Source: Alistipes sp. (GTDB taxonomy: Bacteria > Bacteroidota > Bacteroidia > Bacteroidales > Rikenellaceae). From it: a stretch of DNA of 64,000 nucleotides. The notes under the pieces are model-generated. The model was not told the origin of the DNA, searched no databases, and was given only the letters and a program-made list of their open reading frames with translations. The DNA is taken from contig JAFZHB010000018.1 in NCBI GenBank assembly GCA_017555105.1, forward strand, positions 62,001 to 126,000. Reading direction: 5' to 3'. How positions within the stretch are numbered: the first letter of the stretch is position 1; each line of letters opens with the position of its first letter. Shown one piece after another: positions 20,256-31,612 of this stretch. The translations under genes and the position numbers were made by a program.

Positions 20256-20684
20256 TTAGATTGAATTCTCGACATAGTCACGACGGACAATGAACTTTAC
20301 CGGAATAGGCAGCTTCTGCGCACCCAGACGCAAAGCCTCCTGAGCTACTGCCAAGGGTACACCCTCAGCCTCGAACAGGATACGACCCGGCGTAACGGGA
20401 GCTACGAAGCCCTCCGGATTACCTTTACCCTTACCCATTCGCACCTCGGCCGGCTTCTTCGTGATCGGTTTGTCGGGGAAGATGCGGATCCAGAGCTGAC
20501 CCTCACGCTTCATGTAACGCGTAATGGCCTGACGGGCGGCCTCGATCTGACGACCCGTGATCCAGGTCGAGTCGAGAGCCTTGATTGCGAACGAACCGAA
20601 TGCAAGTTGGTTACCTCTTTGAGCCACTCCCTTCATACGGCCTTTCTGCATTCTTCTAAATTTAGTCTTTTTCGGCTGTAACAT
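20256..20684 (-). CDS. rplP: 50S ribosomal protein L16
   Basis: 142 residues. Organises the A-site tRNA and peptidyl-transferase surroundings. Starts [19 protein letters not shown], the family start. Confidence 0.98.
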   Translation of the reverse strand: MLQPKKTKFRRMQKGRMKGVAQRGNQLAFGSFAIKALDSTWITGRQIEAARQAITRYMKREGQLWIRIFPDKPITKKPAEVRMGKGKGNPEGFVAPVTPGRILFEAEGVPLAVAQEALRLGAQKLPIPVKFIVRRDYVENSI

Positions 20685-20714
20685 GTTTGTTCTGCTTTAA
20701 AAAGGTCCTACTTA

Positions 20715-21467
20715 CTATTTGTTGTTGTTGCGACGACGGCCACCACGACGGTCACCACGATCACCACGACCGCGACGCTCGCCACGCTGCTCGCCCTGCG
20801 GAGCCTGTGCCGAAGCACCCTGCATCTCGAACAGGTCGCGCTTGCCATAAACCGTACCCTGGCAGATCCAAACCTTGATACCGAGGATACCAACCTTCGT
20901 CAGTGCCTCCGTCAGGCAGTAATCTACATCAGCACGGAAGGTGTGCAGCGGAATACGACCCTCCTTAATGGTCTCCTTACGAGCCATCTCGGCGCCACCT
21001 ACACGGCCCGAAACCTGCACCTTGATACCCTCAGCGCCCATACGCATCGTCGATGCTACGGCCGTCTTAACGGCGCGGCGGAACGATACGCGGCCCTCGA
21101 GCTGGCGTGCGATGTTCTGACCTACGATCACAGCGTCTACCTCCGGGCGCTTAACCTCGAAGATGTTGATCTGGATCTCCTTACCGGTGAGCTTCTTCAG
21201 CTCCTCCTTCAACTTGTCGACCTCCTGGCCACCCTTACCGATGATGATACCCGGACGAGCGGTCGAGATGGTTACCGTAACGAGCTTCAGCGTACGCTCG
21301 ATGATGATCTTCGAGATCGACGCCTTCTGAAGACGGGCGTTCAGGTACTTGCGAATCTTATCGTCCTCGACGATCTTATCGCCGAAGTTCTTGCCACCGA
21401 ACCAGTTGGAGTCCCAACCCTTGATGATACCAAGACGATTTGCTATCGGATTAACTTTCTGTCCCAT
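20715..21467 (-). CDS. rpsC: 30S ribosomal protein S3
   Basis: 250 residues. An N-terminal KH domain ([18 protein letters not shown]) forms part of the mRNA entry channel. The last 30 or so residues are an Arg/Gly/Asp-rich tail ending in Asn repeats, probably disordered. Confidence 0.98.
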   Translation of the reverse strand: MGQKVNPIANRLGIIKGWDSNWFGGKNFGDKIVEDDKIRKYLNARLQKASISKIIIERTLKLVTVTISTARPGIIIGKGGQEVDKLKEELKKLTGKEIQINIFEVKRPEVDAVIVGQNIARQLEGRVSFRRAVKTAVASTMRMGAEGIKVQVSGRVGGAEMARKETIKEGRIPLHTFRADVDYCLTEALTKVGILGIKVWICQGTVYGKRDLFEMQGASAQAPQGEQRGERRGRGDRGDRRGGRRRNNNK

Positions 21468-21472
21468 CTTGA

Positions 21473-21883
21473 TTACTTGTTTTCTACAGTTACCATTTTG
21501 TCAACTACAATCGTTACATGGTTCGAACGCTTGCGAATGCGGTGTGCGCGACCCTGCGGAGCCGGCTGAATGCGCTTCAACATGCGACCGCCATCTACGA
21601 ATACCTCCTTAACGCAGAGCTTCGTATCTTCCAGACGCTCGTTCTCGTTCTTTGCCTCCCAGTTGGCGATTGCCGACTTCAGAAGCTTCTCCATGCGGAT
21701 CGACGCCTCCTTCTTCGAATAACGAAGGATGCCCAATGCCTTGTTGATCTCTACGCCGCGGATGATATCTGCTACCAGACGCATCTTGCGGGGCGAGGTC
21801 GGGCAGTCGCGCAGAATGGCAACGGCCTTCTGCTTCTTCTCAGCCGAACGCTTCTCGGCTGCTATTGCTTTTCTTGCACCCAT
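21473..21883 (-). CDS. rplV: 50S ribosomal protein L22
   Basis: 136 residues. Lines the exit tunnel. Family segments [16 protein letters not shown] and [17 protein letters not shown] are present. About 20 extra charged residues at the N-terminus precede the core. Confidence 0.98.
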   Translation of the reverse strand: MGARKAIAAEKRSAEKKQKAVAILRDCPTSPRKMRLVADIIRGVEINKALGILRYSKKEASIRMEKLLKSAIANWEAKNENERLEDTKLCVKEVFVDGGRMLKRIQPAPQGRAHRIRKRSNHVTIVVDKMVTVENK

Positions 21884-21892
21884 AATATTCTA

Positions 21893-22162
21893 CTACTTTT
21901 TCTTGTTACCGGAGTGACCGCGGAAAGTACGCGTCGGAGCGAACTCGCCGAGCTTATGTCCTACCATGTTCTCGGTTACATAAACCGGAATAAATTTGTT
22001 TCCGTTGTGGACAGCGATCGTCTGACCTACGAAGTCAGGCGAGATCATGCTTGCCCGCGACCAAGTCTTGATGACCGCCTTGTTGTTGCTCTCTGCCTGA
22101 GCAACGACCTTTGCCTCGAGCTTCGGGTCGATAAACGGTCCTTTCTTTAATGAACGGCTCAT
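21893..22162 (-). CDS. rpsS: 30S ribosomal protein S19
   Basis: 89 residues, 30S head. [15 protein letters not shown] start and [13 protein letters not shown] end are diagnostic. Confidence 0.98.
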   Translation of the reverse strand: MSRSLKKGPFIDPKLEAKVVAQAESNNKAVIKTWSRASMISPDFVGQTIAVHNGNKFIPVYVTENMVGHKLGEFAPTRTFRGHSGNKKK

Positions 22163-22179
22163 TATGTACTCTTATTTAA

Positions 22180-23004
22180 TTATTTTTTCTTCTTGGAAAT
22201 AATGAACTTCGAGGTCGTCTTCTTCGGATTACGCGTCTTGTAACCCTTAGCCAACAGACCCTTGCGCGAACGCGGGTGACCACCCGACGCACGACCTTCA
22301 CCACCACCCATCGGGTGATCAACCGGGTTCATCACAACACCACGGTTGTGAGGACGGCGACCCAGCCAACGCTTGCGACCGGCCTTACCCGACGATTCGA
22401 GGTTATGATCGACATTCGACACAACACCTACCGTTGCACGGCAGGTAACGAGTACCATACGAGTCTCGCCCGAAGGAAGCTTAATGATGGCAAACTTGCC
22501 CTCACGAGCCAACAGCTGGGCGTACGAACCGGCCGAACGAGCCATTGCGGCACCCTGACCGGGGTAGAGTTCAATATTGTGGACAACCGTACCCAGCGGA
22601 ATCTCGCTCAACGGAAGAGCGTTACCTACCTCGGGAGCAACACCCGTGCCGCTCATTACGGTCTGACCAACCTTCAAGCCGTTCGGTGCGATGATGTAGC
22701 TCTTCTCACCGTCAGCATATACGAGCAAGGCGATGCGTGCCGTACGATTCGGGTCGTACTCGATTGCCTTTACAGTTGCAGCCATACCGTCCTTGGCGCG
22801 CTTGAAATCCACCAGACGATACATCTGCTTGTGACCGCCGCCAATGTAGCGAACCGTCATCTTACCGTCGTTGTTACGACCACCCGTGCTCTTCTTGGGG
22901 GCCAACAGCGACTTCTCGGGCGTCGACTTCGTGATCTCGTCGTACGCGCTGATAATCTTATGTCTTGTACCTGCGGTTACAGGCTTAAATTTCTTTACTG
23001 CCAT
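22180..23004 (-). CDS. rplB: 50S ribosomal protein L2
   Basis: 274 residues. Needed for subunit association and peptidyl transfer. The conserved [13 protein letters not shown] loop holds the essential His. Confidence 0.98.
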   Translation of the reverse strand: MAVKKFKPVTAGTRHKIISAYDEITKSTPEKSLLAPKKSTGGRNNDGKMTVRYIGGGHKQMYRLVDFKRAKDGMAATVKAIEYDPNRTARIALLVYADGEKSYIIAPNGLKVGQTVMSGTGVAPEVGNALPLSEIPLGTVVHNIELYPGQGAAMARSAGSYAQLLAREGKFAIIKLPSGETRMVLVTCRATVGVVSNVDHNLESSGKAGRKRWLGRRPHNRGVVMNPVDHPMGGGEGRASGGHPRSRKGLLAKGYKTRNPKKTTSKFIISKKKK

Positions 23005-23009
23005 CTTCG

Positions 23010-23300
23010 TTAGATATTACTGTAAAAATCAATCTTATCTCCCTCCTTCAAGGTAACGATAGCCTTCTTGAAGTTGTTGGCACGGCCCTCCAACAGACCC
23101 GCCTTCGTGTAGCGGCTCTTGAGCTTGCCCATGCAGTTAATCGTGTTCACATCCGTTACGACGACATTGTACATCTGCTCTACGGCCTGACGAATCTGCA
23201 GCTTGTTAGCTCGCACGTCAACGATAAAACCGTAGCGATTCAACTTTTCGCCCTGAATCGTCATTTTCTCGGTTAAAACCGGCTTAATAATAATCTCCAT
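23010..23300 (-). CDS. rplW: 50S ribosomal protein L23
   Basis: 96 residues. Docking site for trigger factor and SRP at the exit tunnel. Starts [14 protein letters not shown]. Confidence 0.98.
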   Translation of the reverse strand: MEIIIKPVLTEKMTIQGEKLNRYGFIVDVRANKLQIRQAVEQMYNVVVTDVNTINCMGKLKSRYTKAGLLEGRANNFKKAIVTLKEGDKIDFYSNI

Positions 23301-23313
23301 GGTTGTCTGCGTT

Positions 23314-23940
23314 TTATGCTAACAAAGTATTCAGTACATTCTCAGCGTTCTCGACCATCACCAGCGCCGATGCGTTCATCACGTCATAGGTGCAGACATT
23401 CTGCGCCAAAACGGGCTTGATGTTCGGAATGTTGCGGCACGAAAGCTGCAAGTTTACATTGCCCTCCGGCAATACGAGCAGCACCTTCTTGTCGGCAACC
23501 TTCAAAGCCTCGAGCAGAGCTACTACCGACTTGGTCTTCGGAGCCTCCATCTGCTGGTCCTCCAGCACTACGATGGCACCGGCCTGAGCCTTGTAGGTCA
23601 AAGCGCTACGGCGAGCCAGCTGCTTGAGCTTCTTGTTCAGCTTGAAGCTGTAGTCACGCGGAACGGGACCGAAAACGCGACCGCCACCCGGGAAGAGGGG
23701 CGAAAGGATCGAGCCGCAACGAGCGCCGCCCGTACCCTTCTGACGCTTCAGCTTGCGCGTCGAACCGGTAACCTCATTACGCTGCTTGGCCTTGTGCGTA
23801 CCCTGACGCTGGTCAGCCAAATACTGCTTAACATCGAGATAGATAGCGTGGTCATTAGCCTCCACGCCGAAGACAGCCTCCGAAAGAACTACTTTACGAC
23901 CCGTCTCATTACCCTGTGCGTTCAATACTGCTAATTCCAT
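23314..23940 (-). CDS. rplD: 50S ribosomal protein L4
   Basis: 208 residues from ATG 23940 ([19 protein letters not shown]). A start at 23952 would overlap rplC by 11 bases and add four non-family residues, so I rejected it. The rRNA-binding loop [20 protein letters not shown] is present. Confidence 0.98.
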   Translation of the reverse strand: MELAVLNAQGNETGRKVVLSEAVFGVEANDHAIYLDVKQYLADQRQGTHKAKQRNEVTGSTRKLKRQKGTGGARCGSILSPLFPGGGRVFGPVPRDYSFKLNKKLKQLARRSALTYKAQAGAIVVLEDQQMEAPKTKSVVALLEALKVADKKVLLVLPEGNVNLQLSCRNIPNIKPVLAQNVCTYDVMNASALVMVENAENVLNTLLA

Positions 23941-23941
23941 A

Positions 23942-24556
23942 CTACTTCTCAATCGTTAAATAAGCACCTTTTGCACCCGGAATCGAACCCTTAACAAGGA
24001 TCAGATTGCTCTCGGGAATTACCTTCAAAACTTTCAGGTTCAGCACCTTTACCTGATCACCGCCCATCTGGCCGGGGAGACGCTTGCCCTTGAATACGCG
24101 CGAGGGGTACGACGATGCACCCAACGAACCGGGCTTACGCTGACGGTTGTGCTGACCGTGGGTCTGGCCACCTACACCGGCAAAGCCGTGGCGCTTCACA
24201 ACGCCCTGGTAACCCTTACCCTTCGAGATCCCGGTCACGTCTACCCAGTCCTCCTCGGTGAAGAGGTCTACGGTCAGCGTGTCGCCGAGATTCACCTCAG
24301 GCATGCCTTTGAACTCAGCAAGCTTGCGCTTGGGAGTCGTGCCGGCCTTCTTGAAGTGACCTAACAAACTGCTGGTGGTGTGCTTTTCACTCTTCTCGTC
24401 ATAGGCAATCTGAACTGCCTCGTAGTTGTCCTTCTCGACAGTCTTGATTTGCGTAACTACGCACGGGCCAGCCTCAATGACAGTGCATGGAATATTCTTT
24501 CCCTCGGCACTGTAAACGGAAGTCATTCCGATTTTCTTTCCAATAAGTCCTGACAT
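23942..24556 (-). CDS. rplC: 50S ribosomal protein L3
   Basis: 204 residues from ATG 24556 ([15 protein letters not shown]). Contains the conserved [20 protein letters not shown] segment that reaches toward the peptidyl-transferase centre. The open frame runs on to 24604, but those residues are not L3. Confidence 0.98.
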   Translation of the reverse strand: MSGLIGKKIGMTSVYSAEGKNIPCTVIEAGPCVVTQIKTVEKDNYEAVQIAYDEKSEKHTTSSLLGHFKKAGTTPKRKLAEFKGMPEVNLGDTLTVDLFTEEDWVDVTGISKGKGYQGVVKRHGFAGVGGQTHGQHNRQRKPGSLGASSYPSRVFKGKRLPGQMGGDQVKVLNLKVLKVIPESNLILVKGSIPGAKGAYLTIEK

Positions 24557-24803
24557 TTTGTGTCTTAGTTGTTTGTTATAAATAAAGTGAATTGAGTTTC
24601 TCAAATTCGTGTTGGAGTCTTTTCGTGGAGCGCAATAAGGGTTAGTAGCCGTTGTTTTTCCGGCCTACACCTATATATTATTATAGGTCCCTAATATGTC
24701 CGACCGCATCGCTCCGCCTCACTCCGAGAGGCTCTTCTGCGATCTTTGTTTGGTGTTGGGTAGGCGGGGAAGCCCTTTGACGGGCTCCCCTCCTCCCGAC
24801 TTA
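24557..24803 (-). promoter_or_regulatory. 247-base leader between rpsJ and rplC
   Basis: Longer than other gaps in this operon. It holds a GC-rich hairpin near 24766-24790 (GGGGAAGCCC with GGGCTCCCC, one bulged A) and an AT hairpin ACCTATA/TATAGGT near 24669-24688. No T-run follows either, and I see no full promoter match. It may be a processing or attenuation site for the genes from rplC on. That role is inferred. Confidence 0.4.
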
Positions 24804-25109
24804 TCACACCTTGATCTCAACCTCAACACCCGAGGGAAGCTCGAGCTTCATCAGCGCGTCGATCGTCTTCGGCGTCGACGAGTAGATGTCGAGGATGCGC
24901 TTGAAGGTGCAGAGCTGGAACTGCTCGCGAGCCTTCTTGTTAACGAAGGTCGAGCGGTTTACCGTAAAAATCTGCTTGCGCGTGGGCAGGGGTACCGGTC
25001 CGCTGACTACGGCGCCCGTGCTCTTTACAGTCTTAACGATCTTCTCTGCCGACTTGTCAACGAGGTTGTGATCGAACGACTTCAACTTGATTCTGATTTT
25101 CTGATTCAT
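24804..25109 (-). CDS. rpsJ: 30S ribosomal protein S10
   Basis: 101 residues. 30S head protein, also the NusE antitermination factor. [20 protein letters not shown] start. Sits 14 bases after fusA. Confidence 0.98.
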   Translation of the reverse strand: MNQKIRIKLKSFDHNLVDKSAEKIVKTVKSTGAVVSGPVPLPTRKQIFTVNRSTFVNKKAREQFQLCTFKRILDIYSSTPKTIDALMKLELPSGVEVEIKV

Positions 25110-25123
25110 ATCGTTTCGTTTCC

Positions 25124-27238
25124 TTATTCAATATCCTTACGTTTACCACTCGCCTTCTCGATGATCTCCTTGGCCAAACCGCCCGGAACCTCCTCAAAGT
25201 GCGAGAACTCCATCGACGAGGTAGCGCGACCCGACGAAATGGTACGCAACACGGTTACATAGCCGAACATCTCCGACAGGGGAACCTTGGCCTTAACCAC
25301 GCGAGCCGTACCCTTCGACTCCATGCCCGTGATCTGACCACGGCGCTTGTTCAGGTCACCGATGATGTCACCCATCGACTCCTCGGGCGTCACAACCTCA
25401 ACGGCCATGATCGGCTCCATGATGATCGAACCGGCCTTGGGAGCAGCGGCGCGATAACCGTTACGGGCAGCGATCTCGAACGAAAGCTGATCCGAATCGA
25501 CGGGGTGGAACGAACCATCCTTCAGCGTAATCTTCATCGAGTCCATCGGGTAGCCTGCCAGTGCACCATTTGCCATAGCGTGCTCGAAGCCCTTCTGTAC
25601 CGAGGGGATAAACTCGCGCGGAATGTTACCGCCCTTCACCTCGTCTACGAAGGTCAGACCCATCTTGCCCTCCTCGGCGGGACCGATCTCGAAGATAATA
25701 TCAGCAAACTTACCACGACCACCGGTCTGCTTCTTGAAGACCTCGCGGTGCTGTACGGTCTGCGTCAGAGCCTCCTTGTAGTTCACCTGGGGAGCACCCT
25801 GGTTGATCTCTACACCGAACTCACGACGGAGACGATCGACGATAATGTCGAGGTGGAGCTCACCCATACCGCTGATGACCGTCTGACCCGAATCCTCATC
25901 GGTCTTCACCGTGAAGGTGGGGTCCTCCTCAGCCAGCTTACCAAGAGCGATACCCAGCTTGTCGAGGTCCTTCTGCGTCTTGGGCTCAACAGCCAGACCG
26001 ATCACCGGCTCGGGGAAGGTCATCTGCTCGAGTACGATCGGAGCGTTCTCAGCGCAGAGCGTATCACCCGTGCGGATCTCCTTGAAACCTACAGCTGCGC
26101 AGATATCACCTGCACCTACGGTCTCCATCGGGTTCTGCTTGTTGGCGTGCATCTGATAGATACGGCTGATGCGCTCACGCTTACCGCTGCGTGCATTCAG
26201 CACATACGAACCTGCATCGAGCTTACCCGAGTAAACACGGACGAAAGCCAGACGACCTACGAAGGGGTCGGTAGCGATCTTAAAGGCCAGACCGCAGAAC
26301 GGATCATCCTCCGTAGCGTGGCGCACCTCTACCTCCTCGGTCTTGGGGTTCGTACCCTCAATGGCGGGAAGATCCAGCGGCGAGGGGAGGAAAGCCATTA
26401 CATAGTCGAGCAGCTTCTGAACACCCTTGTTGTGGAACGACGAACCGCAGAGCATCGGAACGAGCGACATCGACATCGTAGCGGTGCGGATAGCAGCCAG
26501 CAACTCCTCGGGGGTGATCGAGTTGGGATCCTCGAAGAACTTCTCCATCAGGGCGTCGTCCGTAGCAGCAACCTCCTCGATGAGCTTGTTGCGCCACTCC
26601 TCAGCCTCAGCCTTCATGTTCTCCGGAATCTCGCGGATCTCGAAGTTGTCACGAACGGTCTTATCGTCGAAGTAGTAAATCGCGTTATTATAAATAAGGT
26701 CTACCAGACCCTCAAACTTGTCCTCAACACCGATGGGCAGAACTACCGGCAGAGCCGTAGCGCCAAAGTGCTCCTTGATCTGAGCGCACACCGACAGGAA
26801 GTCGGCACCCGTGCGGTCCATCTTGTTCACATAACCGATGCGGGGAACATTGTACTTGTCAGCCTGACGCCATACGGTCTCCGACTGCGGCTCTACACCA
26901 CCTACGGCGCAAAAGGTTGCAACGGCACCGTCCAACACACGCAACGAACGCTCTACCTCAACGGTAAAGTCAACGTGTCCCGGGGTGTCGATCAGGTTGA
27001 TCTGGTACTGCTTGCCCATATACTGCCAGAAGGCGGTCGTAGCAGCCGAGGTAATCGTAATACCGCGCTCCTGCTCCTGAGCCATCCAGTCCATGGTTGC
27101 CGAACCCTCGTGGGTCTCACCAATCTTATGGGTCTTACCCGTGTAGAACAGAATACGCTCCGACGTGGTCGTCTTACCGGCATCGATGTGAGCCATGATA
27201 CCGATATTACGCGTATAAGTCAAATCTCTTGTTGCCAT
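25124..27238 (-). CDS. fusA: elongation factor G
   Basis: 704 residues. GTP-driven translocase. The G domain has [17 protein letters not shown] and [10 protein letters not shown] in order. Domains II-V follow, ending with the usual Lys/Glu-rich tail. A second EF-G-like gene is present at the end of the window (63559-64000), and this copy has every canonical GTPase motif. Confidence 0.99.
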   Translation of the reverse strand: MATRDLTYTRNIGIMAHIDAGKTTTSERILFYTGKTHKIGETHEGSATMDWMAQEQERGITITSAATTAFWQYMGKQYQINLIDTPGHVDFTVEVERSLRVLDGAVATFCAVGGVEPQSETVWRQADKYNVPRIGYVNKMDRTGADFLSVCAQIKEHFGATALPVVLPIGVEDKFEGLVDLIYNNAIYYFDDKTVRDNFEIREIPENMKAEAEEWRNKLIEEVAATDDALMEKFFEDPNSITPEELLAAIRTATMSMSLVPMLCGSSFHNKGVQKLLDYVMAFLPSPLDLPAIEGTNPKTEEVEVRHATEDDPFCGLAFKIATDPFVGRLAFVRVYSGKLDAGSYVLNARSGKRERISRIYQMHANKQNPMETVGAGDICAAVGFKEIRTGDTLCAENAPIVLEQMTFPEPVIGLAVEPKTQKDLDKLGIALGKLAEEDPTFTVKTDEDSGQTVISGMGELHLDIIVDRLRREFGVEINQGAPQVNYKEALTQTVQHREVFKKQTGGRGKFADIIFEIGPAEEGKMGLTFVDEVKGGNIPREFIPSVQKGFEHAMANGALAGYPMDSMKITLKDGSFHPVDSDQLSFEIAARNGYRAAAPKAGSIIMEPIMAVEVVTPEESMGDIIGDLNKRRGQITGMESKGTARVVKAKVPLSEMFGYVTVLRTISSGRATSSMEFSHFEEVPGGLAKEIIEKASGKRKDIE

Positions 27239-27253
27239 TGCTGTATTCTGTTA

Positions 27254-27730
27254 TTAGAAACGGAAGTGTGCGAATGCCTTGTTGGCCTCTGCCATGCGGT
27301 GCATCTCCTCCTTACGCTTGAAGGCAGCACCCTGCTGGTTGTAGGCGTCAACGATCTCTGCTGAAAGCTTCTCGGCCATCGTCTTACCGGCGCGCTTACG
27401 CGAGAACAGGACAAGGTTCTTCATGGAAATAGAAATCTTGCGCTCCGGACGAACCTCCATAGGTACCTGGAAGGTTGCACCACCGATACGCTTCGACTTC
27501 ACTTCGACTTGGGGCGTGACGTTCTCGAGGGCCTGTTTCCAGATTTCCAGCGGAGATTTATCAGCATCCTTCATCTTCTTGCCAACGAGCTCCAATGCAT
27601 CGTAGAAGATCGTGTAGGCAATACTCTTCTTACCATCCAGCATAAGGTTGTTCACGAAACGGGTCACAGCCACGTCACCGAACTTGGGATCCGGAAGTAG
27701 AATTCGCTTTCTAGGCTTAGCTTTTCTCAT
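27254..27730 (-). CDS. rpsG: 30S ribosomal protein S7
   Basis: 158 residues. Nucleates the 30S head. [19 protein letters not shown] start. In the str operon order rpsL-rpsG-fusA. Confidence 0.98.
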   Translation of the reverse strand: MRKAKPRKRILLPDPKFGDVAVTRFVNNLMLDGKKSIAYTIFYDALELVGKKMKDADKSPLEIWKQALENVTPQVEVKSKRIGGATFQVPMEVRPERKISISMKNLVLFSRKRAGKTMAEKLSAEIVDAYNQQGAAFKRKEEMHRMAEANKAFAHFRF

Positions 27731-27763
27731 AGCTATTTAAAAAATACTTAATTGTTGGTTAGA

Positions 27764-28147
27764 TTACTTCTTAGCGGCCTTGGGACGCTTAGCACCGTAC
27801 TTCGAGCGACGCTGACGACGACCATCGACACCTGCCGAGTCGAGCGCACCGCGCACGAGGTGATAACGAACACCCGGGAGGTCCTTTACACGACCACCAC
27901 GGACAAGCACAATCGAGTGCTCCTGCAAGTTGTGACCTTCACCGGGGATGTAGGCGTTGACCTCCTTGCCATTGGTCAATCTTACGCGTGCTACCTTACG
28001 CATAGCCGAGTTCGGCTTCTTCGGGGTCGTCGTGTACACACGGGTACAAACGCCACGGCGCTGAGGACACGCTGCCAGAGCGGGCGACTTGGATTTGTCC
28101 TCCATCGCTACTCGGCCGTTACGAACTAACTGTTGAATAGTTGGCAT
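27764..28147 (-). CDS. rpsL: 30S ribosomal protein S12
   Basis: 127 residues. Decoding-centre protein. The [12 protein letters not shown] loop keeps the lysines whose loss gives streptomycin resistance in other bacteria, so a sensitive-type allele is expected. First gene of the operon. Confidence 0.98.
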   Translation of the reverse strand: MPTIQQLVRNGRVAMEDKSKSPALAACPQRRGVCTRVYTTTPKKPNSAMRKVARVRLTNGKEVNAYIPGEGHNLQEHSIVLVRGGRVKDLPGVRYHLVRGALDSAGVDGRRQRRSKYGAKRPKAAKK

Positions 28148-28201
28148 TTTAACTGTCCTTTAAATTGTTAATTTTCTATCTCCATTGTCCAAAATGGACT
28201 G

Positions 28202-28231
28202 CAAAGGTACGCAAAATTTTTGAAAACACAA
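28202..28231 (-). promoter_or_regulatory. promoter of the rpsL operon
   Basis: On the minus strand: TTG (28231-28229), 19 bases, then TACCTTTG (28209-28202). A strong consensus match, with a leader of about 50 bases before rpsL. Confidence 0.8.
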
Positions 28232-28780
28232 TATATATGGCATCTTTTTCGCCCTTTTTTCATCATTTTTCCCCGGATGCCAATTCTTTATTCTTATAGG
28301 ATTTTCAGAATTATTTGTTTAGCTTATCGATAAAAAGCTAATTGTTTAATCTTCAGCGATTTACCAATTGCGCATTTTGTCAACCATTCCCAAAGACAGT
28401 TTTTTACACTTTTGCTATTTCTGACAAAACAACTTTCACCCCAAAAGAGCCTAAAACAGCTTGTTAGCAAATCGCCTTCAGAGGCATTATCCCGCTTTGC
28501 ACAACAAAAACAGCAAGTCGGCTTAAATAAAATAAAAGGAGAAAAACGCCCCGAAAAGCCTCCAAAAACACCCTTTTTCAAGGGCAAAAACAGGGGCAAA
28601 TCACACGCAAAACAGCAACCGAAAAGCACCCCTCAAAAAGTCCGCAAAAACACCCCTCAAAAAGCCCACAAACCACCCGCGAAACCTCGCCCATTAATCG
28701 CCCTCAGCAACCCTTAATTAACCTGGATTACCCCTCCTTTTCACGCCCAAAATCCCCCAATTTTGATTTTTAAATTTTGA
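28232..28780. other. 549-base non-coding spacer between the divergent rpsL and leuS promoters
   Basis: Low-complexity DNA. From about 28490 to 28700 the plus strand is mostly A and C, with near-repeats of CACCCCTCAAAAAG. A 101-residue frame on each strand (28412-28717 plus, 28324-28629 minus) is produced by this bias. The plus frame reads as a Lys/Pro/Gln run without a start signal, so I do not call either a gene. Confidence 0.7.
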
Positions 28781-28783
28781 ATG

Positions 28784-28815
28784 TTGATTTTTCTAATATA
28801 AAATATGTATCTTTG
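28784..28815 (+). promoter_or_regulatory. leuS promoter
   Basis: TTG (28784-28786), 21 bases, TATCTTTG (28808-28815). Predicted start near 28822, giving a leader of about 20 bases. Confidence 0.75.
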
Positions 28816-28840
28816 CCCATTAAACGAAAATTCTGACACA

Positions 28841-31597
28841 ATGGAATACAATTTCAAAGAGATTGAAGCGCGCTGGCAACAGCGCTGGCGCGACGATAAG
28901 ACCTATCGCGTGGCTGTAGATGCAAGCCGCCCGAAGTTCTATGTCCTCGACATGTTCCCCTACCCCTCGGGTGCAGGTCTGCATGTCGGGCACCCGCTGG
29001 GCTACATCGCCTCGGACATCTATTCGCGCTACAAGCGCCTGAAGGGATTCAATGTGCTCCACCCGATGGGTTACGACGCCTTCGGTCTGCCGGCCGAGCA
29101 GTACGCCATCCAGACGGGTCAGCACCCTGCAGTAACCACCGAGAAGAACATCGCTCGCTACCGCGAGCAGCTCGACAAGATCGGTTTCTCGTTCGACTGG
29201 GAGCGCGAGGTACGCACCTGCGAGCCGGAGTACTACAAGTGGACGCAGTGGGCCTTCCTCGAGATGTTTGATCACTGGTACGACCTCTCAGCCGAGCACG
29301 CACGCCCGATCTCGGAGCTGCGCGCACACCTTGCCGAGCAGGGTACCGAGGGGCTGCACGCTGCCGAGACGCAGCCGCTGACGCTCACCGCCGCCGAGTG
29401 GTGTGCCATGAGCGAGCAGGAGCAGGAGCAGGTGTTGCAGAACTATCGCCTGGCCTTCCGTGCCGACACGATGGTGAACTGGTGTCCGAAATTAGGCACG
29501 GTGTTGGCCAACGATGAGGTGAAGGATGGTCTCTCGGTGCGTGGTGGCTTCCCCGTGGAGCAGAAGCGCATGAAGCAGTGGCTGCTGCGCGTTACGGCCT
29601 ACGCCGAGCGCATGCTGAACGGCCTCGATAAGCTCGAGTGGAGCGACTCGCTCAAGGAGATCCAGCGCAACTGGATCGGCCGCTCGGAGGGCGCACAGCT
29701 CTTCTTCGAGGTGGTGGGTTCGGAGCAGCCGCTCGAGATCTTCACAACGCGTCCCGACACGATCTACGGCGTAACCTTTATGGTCATTGCCCCCGAGCAC
29801 GAGCAGCTCGCAGCGCTCACCACACCCGAGCAGCGTGAGGCAGTTGAGCAGTATGTGATCGAGACGAAGAAGCGTTCGGAGCGTGAGCGTATCGCCGAGA
29901 CGAAGCGCGTGAGCGGTGTCTTCACCGGCTCGTATGCCGTGAACCCCTTCTCGGGTCGCCAGATTCCGATCTACGCCTCGGACTATGTTCTCTCGGGCTA
30001 CGGCACAGGTGCCATTATGGCCGTGCCGGCGCACGACTCGCGCGACTGGGCCTTTGCTCGCCACTTCGGCTTGGAGATCATCCCCGTAGTCGAGGGTGGC
30101 AACATCGAGGAGGCCTCGTATGACGCCAAGGAGGGTAAGCTGATCAACTCGGACCAGCTGAACGGCCTCGATGTGAAGGAGGCGATCCGCACCATGTTCG
30201 AGGAGGTCGAGAAGCGTGGCATTGGTCGCCGCCAAGTGAACTACCGTCTGCGTGACGCCATCTTCTCGCGCCAGCGCTACTGGGGTGAGCCCTTCCCCGT
30301 ATACTACAAGGACGAGGTGGCATATCCGCTCTCGAAGGAGCAGTTGCCGCTTGAGCTTCCGCCCATCGCCGACTTCGGTCCGACGGCCGAGGGTGAGCCT
30401 CCCCTGGCGCGTGTCGAGACCTGGCACACGGCCGAGGGTTATCCCTTTGAGCTCTCGACCATGCCGGGCTTTGCCGGTTCGTCGGCCTACTACCTGCGCT
30501 ACATGGATCCCTCGAACCGCGAGGCACTCGTAAGCCGCGAGGCCAACGAGTACTGGCGTCAGGTGGATCTCTATGTGGGCGGTATTGAGCACGCCACAGG
30601 CCACCTCATGTACTCGCGTTTCTGGAACATGTTCCTCTACGACCTGGGCTATGTCTGCGAGCAGGAGCCCTTCCGCAAGTTGGTTAACCAGGGTATGATC
30701 CAGGGTCGCTCGAACTTCGTATACCGCATCGTGGGCACCAACAAGTTCGTCTCGCTCGGTCTGAAAGATCAGTACGAGACGCAGGAGATCCATGTCGATG
30801 TAAACATCGTGAAGAACGACCAGCTCGACACGGAGGCCTTCCGCCGCTGGATGCCCGACTTCGCCAACGCAGAGTTCATCCTCGAGGATGGCAAATACAT
30901 CTGCGGCTGGGCGATCGAGAAGATGTCGAAGTCGATGTTTAATGTCGTGAACCCCGACCACATCGTCGAGCACTACGGCGCCGACACGCTCCGTATGTAC
31001 GAGATGTTCCTCGGCCCGCTGGAGCAGTCGAAGCCCTGGGACACGAACGGCATTGACGGTGTACACAAGTTCCTCAAGCGTCTCTGGCGTCTCTTCTTCG
31101 ACCGCGACGGCAAGTTCCTCGTGAGCGATGAGGCCGCCACCGAGCAGGAGATGCGCACGCTGCACAAGACGATCAAGAAGGTAACCGAGGATATCGAGCA
31201 CTTCTCGTTCAACACCTCGATTGCCGCCTTCATGATCTGCCTGAACGAGCTGGGCGACTGCTCGAAGCGCGCTGTTTTGGAGCCGCTCGTTGTGCTGCTC
31301 GCACCCTTTGCACCCCACATTACCGAGGAGCTCTGGGCACAGCTTGGCCACACAACCAGCGTATGCGACGCCACCTACCCTGTAGCCGAGGAGCGCTTCC
31401 TGACGCTCTCGTCGTTCGAGTACCCCGTGTCGATCAACGGCAAACTGCGCTTCAAGCGCGCCTACGACCTGAACCTCGATCCGAAGGCGATCGAGGCGGA
31501 TGTATTAGCTCAGCCCGAGGCGCTGAAGTGGACCGAGAGCAAGCAGCCCAAGAAGGTGATCATTGTCAAGGGTAAGATCATCAACATTGTGATCTAA
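28841..31597 (+). CDS. leuS: leucine--tRNA ligase
   Basis: 918 residues from ATG 28841. A class I synthetase charging tRNA-Leu. The HIGH-type motif is in [15 protein letters not shown], an editing (CP1) domain occupies the middle ([12 protein letters not shown]), and KMSKS is in [16 protein letters not shown]. An insertion of roughly 50 residues lies before the editing domain (about 145-205), as in other Bacteroidetes as far as I know. The frame opens at 28805, but that ATG overlaps the -7 element and the extra residues are not LeuS. Confidence 0.98.
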   Translation: MEYNFKEIEARWQQRWRDDKTYRVAVDASRPKFYVLDMFPYPSGAGLHVGHPLGYIASDIYSRYKRLKGFNVLHPMGYDAFGLPAEQYAIQTGQHPAVTTEKNIARYREQLDKIGFSFDWEREVRTCEPEYYKWTQWAFLEMFDHWYDLSAEHARPISELRAHLAEQGTEGLHAAETQPLTLTAAEWCAMSEQEQEQVLQNYRLAFRADTMVNWCPKLGTVLANDEVKDGLSVRGGFPVEQKRMKQWLLRVTAYAERMLNGLDKLEWSDSLKEIQRNWIGRSEGAQLFFEVVGSEQPLEIFTTRPDTIYGVTFMVIAPEHEQLAALTTPEQREAVEQYVIETKKRSERERIAETKRVSGVFTGSYAVNPFSGRQIPIYASDYVLSGYGTGAIMAVPAHDSRDWAFARHFGLEIIPVVEGGNIEEASYDAKEGKLINSDQLNGLDVKEAIRTMFEEVEKRGIGRRQVNYRLRDAIFSRQRYWGEPFPVYYKDEVAYPLSKEQLPLELPPIADFGPTAEGEPPLARVETWHTAEGYPFELSTMPGFAGSSAYYLRYMDPSNREALVSREANEYWRQVDLYVGGIEHATGHLMYSRFWNMFLYDLGYVCEQEPFRKLVNQGMIQGRSNFVYRIVGTNKFVSLGLKDQYETQEIHVDVNIVKNDQLDTEAFRRWMPDFANAEFILEDGKYICGWAIEKMSKSMFNVVNPDHIVEHYGADTLRMYEMFLGPLEQSKPWDTNGIDGVHKFLKRLWRLFFDRDGKFLVSDEAATEQEMRTLHKTIKKVTEDIEHFSFNTSIAAFMICLNELGDCSKRAVLEPLVVLLAPFAPHITEELWAQLGHTTSVCDATYPVAEERFLTLSSFEYPVSINGKLRFKRAYDLNLDPKAIEADVLAQPEALKWTESKQPKKVIIVKGKIINIVI

Positions 31598-31612
31598 CAC
31601 AAAAGCTGAGAG

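Noticed and set aside
25199-27364. A 721-codon plus-strand frame opposite fusA
   Set aside because: It is the antisense of the canonical EF-G gene. Its composition follows the GC-rich codon pattern, and no family is recognisable.
28412-28717. A 101-residue Lys/Pro-rich protein
   Set aside because: Produced by A/C-rich low-complexity DNA, without a start signal. The opposite strand also has a frame of the same length.
29492-31351. A 619-codon minus-strand frame inside leuS
   Set aside because: Antisense shadow of the leuS coding sequence, with no recognisable protein.
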